Assembly (NCBI RefSeq): GCF_003952425.1
Contig: NZ_CP034449.1
Coordinates: 496,001 to 560,000 of the forward strand
Direction of reading: 5' to 3'
Source of the DNA: Mesorhizobium sp. M2A.F.Ca.ET.046.03.2.1
GTDB lineage: Bacteria > Pseudomonadota > Alphaproteobacteria > Rhizobiales > Rhizobiaceae
Length of the DNA: 64,000 nucleotides
Shown here: piece after piece, positions 1 to 8,300 of the stretch
Position numbering within the stretch: position 1 is the stretch's first letter
How the letters are laid out: every line of letters starts with the position of its first letter
Notes under the pieces: generated by a model
Told to the model about the DNA's origin: nothing
The model's input: only the letters and a program-made list of their open reading frames with translations
Databases searched by the model: none
Made by a program: the position numbers and the translations under genes

Positions 1-1
1 C

Positions 2-325
2 GCCTGGGGCATGGGGCGCCGCCTCAGATATATGATGGACTCGATCTTCTCGTTTTCCGACTTTCCGATCGTGCTTACACTGTGGGTGGGGATCGCGGGC
101 TGCATCCTCAGCCTTGTGTTTGCCGCAGTGACCGTAATCGCCCGCTTGCTGGGCAGGATCGACTCTGCCGGATACACGACACTGGTGCTGCTTATCGTGG
201 GATTTGGGTCAGCGATTCTCGCGGTGCAAGGCATCCTTGGGTGTTATCTCTGGCGAGCCGTTGAAAACACCAAATCGCGCCCATTGCGGATAATAAGCCG
301 CATTGTCGACGGAACGTCCGCATGA
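2..325 (+). CDS. GtrB-like glycosyltransferase, C-terminal membrane part (5' end outside window)
   Basis: The reading frame is open at the left window edge, so only about the last 107 residues are visible. They contain two hydrophobic segments (roughly residues 25-50 and 60-88 of the visible part) followed by a basic tail, which is the C-terminal layout of family 2 polyprenyl-phosphate sugar transferases such as GtrB/Dpm1. Those enzymes load a sugar from a nucleotide donor onto undecaprenyl phosphate on the inner face of the membrane. The stop overlaps the next start in an ATGA arrangement, and a GtrA flippase and a GtrII-like transferase follow. Both support this reading. The catalytic GT-A domain cannot be checked because it lies outside the window. 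Confidence 0.7.
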   Translation, partial: AWGMGRRLRYMMDSIFSFSDFPIVLTLWVGIAGCILSLVFAAVTVIARLLGRIDSAGYTTLVLLIVGFGSAILAVQGILGCYLWRAVENTKSRPLRIISRIVDGTSA

Positions 326-1272
326 ACGACAAGACTTTCTTTGTTCACCAGCACGGCATCTGCGAAAGCACGAGCGTCGGCAATGGCACACGCGTATGGG
401 CGTTTGCCCATGTCCTCCCAGGGGCGGTGATCGGCGCGAACTGCAATATCTGCGATCATGTCTTCATCGAAAATGATGTGACGGTCGGCGATGACGTCAC
501 GATCAAAAGCGGCGTTCAGCTGTGGGACGGCGTCCGGCTGGGCAATCGCGTGTTCGTCGGTCCGAATGCCGCCTTTACCAACGACCGTTTCCCGCGTTCG
601 AAACACTATCCGGAATCGTTTCTCCAGACGATCGTCGAGGACGGCGCGTCGATCGGCGCCAACGCAACCATCCTGCCCGGGATAACGATCGGTCGCCAGG
701 CGATGATCGGCGCCGGCGCTGTGGTGACCAAGAACGTGCCGGCCAACGCCGTGGTGGTGGGAAATCCGGCCGTCATCGTCGGCTATCAGACCGGTCCGCA
801 GGTCGAGCCCGTGATGACGCAGGCGACCCCCGGCGCTGCCGGTGACAGGATGGCGCTTGGCGTTGGCGGATGTGAGCTGTGGCGGTTGCCGCACTTTAGT
901 GATCTGCGCGGCGAACTGGCCCCGCTTGAGTTCGGACAGAACCTGCCCTTCAAGCCCTTGCGGTCGTTTCTTGTCTACGGCGTACCTTCGGACAAAGTCC
1001 GAGGTGAGCATGCGCACCGCCAGTGCCATCAATTCCTGATCGCCGCCCATGGACGCCTGTCGGTGGTCGTCGATGACGGGCACGACAGAAAGGAAGTGTC
1101 GCTGGCAGATCCCTCAATCGGTCTTTACCTGCCTCCCGGAGTGTGGGGCATTCAGTACAAATTCCAGCCGGATACCGCGCTGCTCGTCATGGCTTCGCAT
1201 CCCTATGATGCAAGCGACTACATCAGGGATTATTCGGATTTCCTCGCCACGGTCAGACCGGATGGCCATTGA
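322..1272 (+). CDS. WxcM-type bifunctional protein: hexapeptide acyltransferase fused to sugar 3,4-ketoisomerase
   Basis: This 316-residue protein has two parts. Residues 1-155 are a left-handed beta-helix with hexapeptide repeats (for example VIGANC, VTVGDD, ASIGAN, ITIGRQ), ending in the GNPA motif usual in sugar N- or O-acetyltransferases. Residues 183-312 are a cupin of the FdtA/QdtA type, with the RGEHAH motif at 227-232 that carries the catalytic histidines. Family knowledge: such fusions isomerise dTDP-4-keto-6-deoxyglucose at C3/C4 and acetylate the aminated product, as in dTDP-Fuc3NAc or Qui3NAc synthesis. The gene overlaps both neighbours by a few bases. No aminotransferase is visible here, so the final sugar is unknown. 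It would need the dTDP-4-keto intermediate made by the rfbA/rfbB genes further along. Confidence 0.85.
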   Translation: MNDKTFFVHQHGICESTSVGNGTRVWAFAHVLPGAVIGANCNICDHVFIENDVTVGDDVTIKSGVQLWDGVRLGNRVFVGPNAAFTNDRFPRSKHYPESFLQTIVEDGASIGANATILPGITIGRQAMIGAGAVVTKNVPANAVVVGNPAVIVGYQTGPQVEPVMTQATPGAAGDRMALGVGGCELWRLPHFSDLRGELAPLEFGQNLPFKPLRSFLVYGVPSDKVRGEHAHRQCHQFLIAAHGRLSVVVDDGHDRKEVSLADPSIGLYLPPGVWGIQYKFQPDTALLVMASHPYDASDYIRDYSDFLATVRPDGH

Positions 1273-1636
1273 CCGGATAGGCTCAGACGCAATCCGCTTT
1301 CTTGTGGCCGGCGGATTGAACACCGCGCTGACGAGCGCCGTCTACTTTGCCGGCTTGACTGTGCTCCCGTCAGCAATCTCCTACACAATTGCCTGGCTGG
1401 CAGGCCTCGTATTCGTGATGGTGTTCTATCCGGATCGGGTTTTTCCAGGCGGGCGCGCCGGCTTCGCGGATCGGCTGGCGGTCGGCGGGTCGGTCGCGGT
1501 GGTGTTTGCAGCGGGGTTGGCGATCCTTCATTTTCTCGAGCGGGTGTTGCAAAGCCATGCAGCGGCATTCTTTGCAACGCTGGCCGCAACGACGATGCTC
1601 AACTTTCTGGTTTCTCGATGGATACTGCGCCGATGA
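1262..1636 (+). CDS. gtrA: GtrA-family membrane protein (lipid-linked sugar flippase)
   Basis: A 124-residue protein with four predicted membrane helices and the N-terminal signature FLVAGGLNTALT. This matches the small GtrA/DPMS-related family, which is thought to flip polyprenyl-phosphate-linked sugars to the periplasmic face. The ATG at 1262 overlaps the wxcM-like stop by 11 bases. The frame stays open further upstream, but only the ATG start gives a normal GtrA N-terminus. It ends in WILRR, overlapping the next gene by 19 bases. The order gtrB-wxcM-gtrA-gtrII indicates one transcription unit that adds a sugar to a surface polysaccharide. Confidence 0.85.
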   Translation: MAIDRIGSDAIRFLVAGGLNTALTSAVYFAGLTVLPSAISYTIAWLAGLVFVMVFYPDRVFPGGRAGFADRLAVGGSVAVVFAAGLAILHFLERVLQSHAAAFFATLAATTMLNFLVSRWILRR

Positions 1637-3147
1637 TGCTGATACGCCCCTCTTCGATCCGGGCGGCCATCAATCTCTTTGCGATCTTTGTCGCAATGTA
1701 CTTTTCCGAGTTGGCCTCCTTTTCGCTGTCCATCGACGAAGAGGTAGCCGCCTTCAGAACCGATTCTTCGATCTGGATTGCCCAGGGGCGTTGGGGGGCC
1801 TACCTGATCGAGAGGTTCCTTATCCCAAATCCTGTAATGCCATTGCTGGCGCCGGCCATCTTCGGCGCCGGATGCGTTGCCGCTTACCTGCTCGTTATGG
1901 ACATCATCGACAAGCATAGGCTTTCCATCGCCGAATATGCTTGTTTCACGATCTTCTGTGCCTTCCCGACCTGGTTCTTCATCGTAGAGTTCTACTCCAA
2001 CATCGCCGCGGTCGGGATCGGCCTGGCTGCCAGTGCTCTTGCGATTTGGCTGATCAACAAGAAAGATATCCCGGCAGATGGTTCGCGCTTCTTCGTTGCG
2101 ATCGTTGCCGGCGGTTTTGCGATCTCGATCTATCAGAGTTTCGCACCGGCAATCCTGGTTTTCGGCATTGTTGTCTGCGTTCTGCGGGCACGGGCCGGCA
2201 TTGAAAGTTCGCTGCCGAAAGACCTGACCCGCGCCGGCGTTCTGGTAGCGGGCTCGGCGATTTTCTACGCCGTCGGCAATGCAATCTTCAAATCGTTCAC
2301 CTCCAAAAGAAGTGAGTATTTCGAGTCGCTTTTCCAGCCGGGCTTCTTGTTTCAGCATCCGGTCGTGGTGACGGGCCGGGTGCTGGAAGCGCTCGGAGGG
2401 GCGCTTGGCCTGGACCGCGGCACTTACGGTGTTATTTTGTGGGCAGTTCCGCTGCTGATGGCCCTCGGCGGCTGGACGCTTTTCAAGGAGTCGTCACGCT
2501 CAAGGTTGCTGCTGCTGGCAGCCGCTTTGGTCTGCCTGTTCATTCCTTTCGGCGTCCACGTTCTGGCGGCAGGCACCATGCCCGTCAGAAGTCTCGTAGG
2601 TCTGCCGATAGCGGTCTGGCTCTTCGTCTACCTTGGGGTGACAAGCAGCAATGCGAGGATCGGCATCGTGTCGGCAATCCTGCTTGGCGTGGTGATCTTC
2701 CAGATCCAGGTGATCCAAAACTATCGCCAGGCGTCCAGCTATCTTGTCGACAAGCACGACACACTCCTGGCCGCGGCTATCTACGGGAGGCTGACGTCCA
2801 TGCCCGGCTTTGACGCCAAGCGCTCCTACGCTCTGAGCGTGTTCGGCGGGCTGCCGTTTACCACCAACTATCCAAGGCCCCCCAGTTCAACCGTCGGGTA
2901 CTCGTTCTTCGAGTGGGACGGGGGCAATGCCTGGCGCATCACCTACTATATGAAACTGCTCGGCTACTCCAATCTGAACGGTCCGACGGACCAGCAAGTC
3001 GATCAAACAATTGTCCGGCTCTCGACGATGCCTGTATGGCCCGCACCTGGCAGCCTGGAAATACAAGGCGACATTGTATTGATCCGGCTTGGCGAGGGCC
3101 CGAGCTACGCAAACCAACAGGCACTCGCAAGGGTCGCCAACCGCTGA
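1618..3147 (+). CDS. GtrII-like polytopic glucosyltransferase
   Basis: A 509-residue integral membrane protein with about ten hydrophobic segments. The N-terminal region reads SIDEEVAAF after the first helix and then GRWGAYLIERF, which resembles the Glucos_trans_II (GtrII) family. These are GT-C-type enzymes that take a sugar from undecaprenyl phosphate and add it to O-antigen in the periplasm. The acidic pair after helix 1 fits the catalytic loop of GT-C enzymes. It is the last gene of the gtr-like cluster and overlaps gtrA. The acceptor glycan and the exact sugar are not visible in the sequence. The presence of the WxcM-like enzyme suggests a modified deoxy sugar rather than plain glucose. 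Confidence 0.75.
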   Translation: MDTAPMMLIRPSSIRAAINLFAIFVAMYFSELASFSLSIDEEVAAFRTDSSIWIAQGRWGAYLIERFLIPNPVMPLLAPAIFGAGCVAAYLLVMDIIDKHRLSIAEYACFTIFCAFPTWFFIVEFYSNIAAVGIGLAASALAIWLINKKDIPADGSRFFVAIVAGGFAISIYQSFAPAILVFGIVVCVLRARAGIESSLPKDLTRAGVLVAGSAIFYAVGNAIFKSFTSKRSEYFESLFQPGFLFQHPVVVTGRVLEALGGALGLDRGTYGVILWAVPLLMALGGWTLFKESSRSRLLLLAAALVCLFIPFGVHVLAAGTMPVRSLVGLPIAVWLFVYLGVTSSNARIGIVSAILLGVVIFQIQVIQNYRQASSYLVDKHDTLLAAAIYGRLTSMPGFDAKRSYALSVFGGLPFTTNYPRPPSSTVGYSFFEWDGGNAWRITYYMKLLGYSNLNGPTDQQVDQTIVRLSTMPVWPAPGSLEIQGDIVLIRLGEGPSYANQQALARVANR

Positions 3148-3300
3148 AGGACGCGGCAAGGCTCATGTGAAACTCCTTCGATGCTGCGCGAGTTGATCAC
3201 GCCGCCGAGATTGTTTTGATTGATCGTGCCGATGTCCAGTGCCGGGTTCTCCAAATCAGGGAATCGACCATAAACACCGAGATCTTGGAATAGGCTTCAG

Positions 3301-4030
3301 ATGGATCAAAGATTTCAAGCCACGTGCCCGATTTGCTCGGAGAAACGAACCTTCGTCGCGCCTGACGACTATGCCGGTTGCAGAGACGGGCTAAAGGCAA
3401 TCGGTTGCCCGCTCAACGATTGCGTCACGCGAGAAAGGGCTGCAGCAGCAGTCCTTTTTTCAATGTTCTCACGAGAGCAGCTTAAGGAACTTCGGGTTCA
3501 TGAGGCGGCGCCTGGCGAGCGAGGTTTATCGCTCTGGCTTTGGTACAATATCACGAAAAAAGTCTTCTCCGGCTACTATCCCGACAAGCCTTTCGGGACG
3601 ATGGTCGGGCATATCAGGAACGAGAACCTGGAGGCGCAAACCTTCCCCGACAGATGCTTCGACCTGGTCGTGCACCTGGACGTGATGGAGCACCTGTTTG
3701 AACCTTTCAAAGCCCTGGCGGAGATTTTTCGGACCTTGGACTTTTGGCGGCATATGCATTTTCACCGCACCGACCTATCCCGAACGCACGGAGTCGGAAC
3801 AGGTGGCATTCCAATCCTCAGATGGCGTCCGCATTTTCGGAGAGCCCGAATATCACGGGAACCCGCAGGACCCGTCGGGTTCGCTCGTAACGTGGCGCTA
3901 CGGATACGACCTGCCGCTGCTCATTCAGAGGCGCACGGGGTTCGACGTCGAGGTGAGAAGAATGCAGTCAAAGGACGTTGCCGTCCTTGGCCCCATGACC
4001 GAGGTCTATGTTCTGAGGAAGCCGGGATAG
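3301..4030 (+). pseudogene. SAM-dependent methyltransferase, frameshifted
   Basis: Frame 1 from the ATG at 3301 encodes a zinc-ribbon start (CPIC), a methyltransferase core and the segment VVHLDVMEHLFEP. The expected continuation (GGICIFTAPTYPE to the end VYVLRKPG, stop near 4030) lies in frame 2. Removing one T from the TTTT run at 3742-3745 restores a single frame of about 242 residues, with TLDFGG where a TLKPGG-type strand is expected. The protein would be a class I methyltransferase, probably acting on a sugar or glycan by its location. Either the gene is inactivated or there is a sequencing error in the homopolymer. Frame 1 by itself runs on to 4035 with an unrelated tail. Confidence 0.75.
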
Positions 4031-4087
4031 GGTGACCAACGATCGGCCGGGACCTCGGACATCGACGAGCTGGGTCGCGCCTCTAGA

Positions 4088-4190
4088 CTAAAGCGCGTCG
4101 CGATCCTTCGGATTCGCTCCACGCGCTTTAGATTTTTGATTTTACGCATGTCTTTATCCCGAAACCGGTTCCCATTTCCGGGAGACATGC
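4088..4190. repeat. Dispersed palindromic repeat, two stem-loops
   Basis: Two adjacent inverted repeats are present. The first has arms CTAAAGCGCGT (4088-4098) and ACGCGCTTTAG (4121-4131). The second has arms GCATGTCT (4146-4153) and AGACATGC (4183-4190), with a CCGAAACCG core inside. The second half resembles the tandem element at 14572-14695 and, more loosely, the one at 18862-18904. Such palindromic elements are scattered between genes in rhizobial genomes. No coding potential is seen in this 300-base gap. Confidence 0.75.
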
Positions 4191-4328
4191 TTTAGCACAG
4201 CAAGCCTTGCAACATTTTGTGGCAACAAGCTCGTGTTCGCTCCTGAATCCGTTGGAAAATCATGAATCGCTAATGACATTATGGCTTCGGTGATCGAAGC
4301 TGCAGACTTCCGCTGAGAGGTCGACTTC

Positions 4329-5264
4329 ATGACGATCATCCTCCATATCGGCGTCCACAAGACGGGCACGAGTGCGCTTCAAGCTTTTTTAGCTCGAAAC
4401 GCTGCTTTGCTTTTGCAGCACGGAGTCTTCTACAAGCCGACAACCTCCGAGTGGCCAAATCATAACCCATTGGCTGTGGCATTCATGCCAGGGTCAAACG
4501 ATCATGGCCCGACACGGCTGGCAATGACGCTGGCAGAGGCAGAAGGCAAAACGCTGCTCATCAGCTCGGAAATGCTTTGCGAGGCGGGGGTAGATCTCGA
4601 TCTGTTTCTATCATGCCTCGAGGGGCACGACATTCGGGTCATCGCTTATGTACGTCACCCAAGCGACATCGTAGTCTCAGCTTTCAATGAGGTGGTCCGG
4701 CATTATGACACGCGCTGGACTCGCCCGCTGAACGAGCAGCCCTTCGCCTATGACCCGTCGCAGTTGGACATTCTTAGGCGCTGGTTGAAAGTGCCAAATC
4801 TGACGCTGGCCCCCTATGATCGAGCGCAGTGGGTTGAGGGTTCGTTATTCAAGGACTTTCTCACCATGATCGGCGTTCCTGGCGATGGGTTCGACCACAG
4901 TCAAGTTGAAGGGAACGGATCACTGCCCTACCCTCTGATCGAGGCCCTTCGGCAAGTGAATATCGCACGCCCTTCTGCCGACCAACACCGCCTGCTTGTC
5001 GAACTTTTTCGGACGATCCAAAGCGAGCCGGGAGAGTATCCGCTGACTGCGAAAAATGTGAGGTACTGCATCGACCAGATGCGCGATGCATTGCCTTCCT
5101 ACCGGCCGCACTTTCGCCCCGGCTTTCAAGAAGATTTCCTTTTTGAGCGACGGCATGAGCCAGAACGCGGATGGTTCAGTTTGCAACAGTCGGCTAGGGC
5201 AAGAGTGACCGGATTTCTTGCAAGAGTGGGCCGCATTCGTTTACTTGATGCCGGTCTATTGTGA
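4329..5264 (+). CDS. Sulfotransferase-like P-loop protein
   Basis: A 311-residue soluble protein that opens with HIGVHKTGTSALQAF (residues 6-20). This is the phosphate-binding loop seen in bacterial sulfotransferase-family proteins that bind PAPS. A second typical segment, VIAYVRHPSDIVVSAFNE, corresponds to the 3'-phosphate-binding RxxxxxxxS region. The rest is not diagnostic. It stands alone on the plus strand between a broken methyltransferase and the convergent giant glycosyltransferase gene, so a role in modifying surface polysaccharide or another secreted glycan is plausible but inferred. Many proteins annotated this way have no shown sulfotransferase activity. Confidence 0.7.
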   Translation: MTIILHIGVHKTGTSALQAFLARNAALLLQHGVFYKPTTSEWPNHNPLAVAFMPGSNDHGPTRLAMTLAEAEGKTLLISSEMLCEAGVDLDLFLSCLEGHDIRVIAYVRHPSDIVVSAFNEVVRHYDTRWTRPLNEQPFAYDPSQLDILRRWLKVPNLTLAPYDRAQWVEGSLFKDFLTMIGVPGDGFDHSQVEGNGSLPYPLIEALRQVNIARPSADQHRLLVELFRTIQSEPGEYPLTAKNVRYCIDQMRDALPSYRPHFRPGFQEDFLFERRHEPERGWFSLQQSARARVTGFLARVGRIRLLDAGLL

Positions 5265-5328
5265 AGCCAGGACTTCGTCCCTTTCGACGAAAAGGAATGC
5301 GATCCCGGGCGCGGTCATTCTGCTCGCA

Positions 5329-8300
5329 CTATTTCAGGGCCCTTAAGCCGAATTGCTCATACAGGCTCTGCACATATGCGGCAGCCGCAGCTTGCGCTGA
5401 CGCCCCGAGGTGGAAACGCGCGATCGTCTCCGCTTGCACTTTGGCGATCTCTTGCAAGTGCCTGCCATCGAAGCGGGTGACGCTCGACTGATGACGGCGA
5501 TGCGAATTCAGTGGCCGGGGATCGAACGCGACCCCTCCCTTCTCGAGCAGCCGCAGGTAAGCGACCCAATCGCCGGCGTCCCGATAGGAAGCGATCTCTT
5601 CGAGTTCCCCCTGGAGAACCTCAATTAGCGGCGCTCGACGAAACAGTACCGCGCTGACGTTGGGGATCGTGTTTTTGAGATAAAGTGCCTCGGCAATTTC
5701 CTGGCGTCCGTCGACGACGTAGGGTTTGGCCCAACGAGACCGGTCGATATCGGATACGTAGTCCAGATAGTCCTCGCTCAAGATTCGCCCATCGCCGTCC
5801 ATCTGCCGTGACTGGCAGTAGCTCATGACGACATCGCGTCGTTCGAAGGCGGGCAGAAGTTTTTCCAGGAGGTCGGGATCGGCGAGATCATCCGCTTCGG
5901 CGATCCAGACGAAATCGCCGCGCGCAGCTTCAACGCCACGCATCCATTGACGGAATACCGAGCCTGAATTCCGCTCGTTCCTGACCAACTTGGCTGGAAT
6001 ATCGCAGGTGGCCAAAAACTGCTCGATGGTTTTGACGCTGTCATCCGTCGAGGCATCGTCGAGCACAATCAACTCATAAGGTCGTACCGTCTGCCTCACG
6101 ATCGAATTGAGACGCTCGATGAGATATCTATCGTAGTTGTAGTTCGGCACCACGACGGATACCCGCGGCAAGGGCCTTCCGGCATAGGCCAGCAGATCAT
6201 GGAGATAGTGACTGAAACCAAACTCCTGGCGGACAATTTCACGGCCGATCTTTGCCAGATGTTCAGCTTCTTCCGAATTGTCGAGGAGGCTGCAAACAGC
6301 CCTAGCCATCGCATCCGTGTCGAACTTGGGGACAAGGATACCACAATCGCGCTTTAACAGATCCTGGAAGCCTCCAGCACCTTCGAAGGCGACGACCGGA
6401 ACTGCCGCGTCCAGTGCCTCAAGCACTACCGAAGGAAATGGATCTTCGCGCGACGTCAAGACATATATATCAGCCGAGAAATAGTAATCTCTGGGATCCT
6501 CGACCAAGCCTATAAAGACAAAACGATCCTCAAGCCTGGCATCCTTTATTCGCTGCATTTGAAATGCTTGCAGGGCATGATCGACATGACCGACCCAGAC
6601 GGCAGCTGCATCCGGATGAGCCCTTGTTATCTTGAGCCCGGCGTCAACGAAAAGATCGAGCCCTTTGCGGTGGTCCCCGTATCCGACCGACAGAATGATG
6701 CGGGCGTCCTCGCGTAGGCCGAGTCTCTTGCGCACCCGATCCCGCACCGCAACGCGATCTTCTTCTCGAAATGGCGTGCGAAAATAGGAACCCTGCGGAC
6801 GAGTCACCGCTCGCCCGGTTGACCTGCCGACGAAATTCTCAAACCCGGATCGAACAATTTCGGCGGGAAAGACCAAAACGTCGGCGTGTTTCGCGATCGC
6901 GGCAGCATTCCGCTCAAGCCCGTGGGATTTCAAGATGCCCGGCAGTTCGTGAATAAGCGAGACGGTGCAAAAGCCTGCTCTCCTCAGCAAGGGAACGAGA
7001 AGCCCGGAGACCGTCGTATTGACCACCGCCATCTCGGCCCCGCCGCGTCGGATAGCCTTAAGGCGCTCCAACACCTTTGCCTCGGGTTCCGCCGCAAGGT
7101 CGATTATATGCACATTGGCCACTTCCGCGAAGCGAGGAAGCAGATTGCCGTGGCCCAGGGTGATCAACTCGGACTTGAAGCCAAGCTCACCGAAACCTCG
7201 TGCCATGTTCATAGCGAGCATTTGCGCGCCGTGTGGGTGTGCGTCGTGCGAGACTACAACGATGCTTTTCCCTTCACGACCCACTGCCTCCAATGCATCG
7301 CGGGTCGCCTGGAGGTAAGCATAGCCTGTCTGCGCATCCGGTTCGAGATGCGCGCCCTCTGCCCACTCGTTCCAGGCATTGACAAAGACCAGTCTTTCAC
7401 TCGGCTCGTCGATGCAGTTTATTGTGTCCTTAGCGGCGTTTTCGAGCCATCGCTTGTAGAGATCTGGCGTATTGTTGATGAAAGCCGTTCCGTTATTCTT
7501 GCGACGGGCGGTATTATCCCAGCCTGGGCAGACGGAACGGAGCAGCTTGTACTCACGCGGAGGATATGCTTCGCTGCGCTCCGGAAAGACAGCCCAGTCA
7601 TAGACAGTCGTCGCGAAGTCGTCACGTAGGCCCACGACTTGACCGGTCACGTTCGGGGGCGCGGAGTTGTTCGGCGGAAATTCGACTGCGGCATCGAAGC
7701 CATAGTGTCTCGGATCGTTCTTCTCGAAGGATTGAGTGTAAGCGAGATAGATTTCGCCGACGCCGTTATCACGACACCATTGGCGCCAGCGCGAGGCCGT
7801 TTCGCTGGCGTCCGGCAGCAAGCTCGGCCGGTAAACCAAAAGCACCGGCTTGCCGTCAATTCGGATATATCGAGGGTCGCGCAGATAGGGCGCCACTTCT
7901 TTTATAAAAGCGAGATCGTCCGCTGGCGAATGATTCTGAGCTATGAGGATCTCGCTGTCGAGCCCGTCCCACCGGCGGGACCAGTTCTCGTTGGCCCAAC
8001 ACAAACAGAATGGAAGATCCAAATCCCTGTCGTTGAGCCAGTTCTCCAATGGTTTTTCGAGTAGCCTTTTTCCTGCAAACCAATAGAAATAAAAGCAGAA
8101 GCCCTCAATTCCGTATAACTTCGCCAATTCGATCTGGCGGCGTTGCACCGCTTTGTCTCTGAGATCGTAGTAGCCAAGCTCACCCGGCACATGGGGCTGA
8201 CAATGTCCCAAAAACTGTGGCTGCGCGGGTTTGACATTGACCCATTCCGTAAAACCCTGACCCCACCACTCGTCATTTTCCGGGATTGGATGGAATTGCG

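Noticed and set aside
244..1083. A 279-residue minus-strand frame over the WxcM-like gene
   Set aside because: Shadow frame; the plus strand has clear hexapeptide and cupin motifs.
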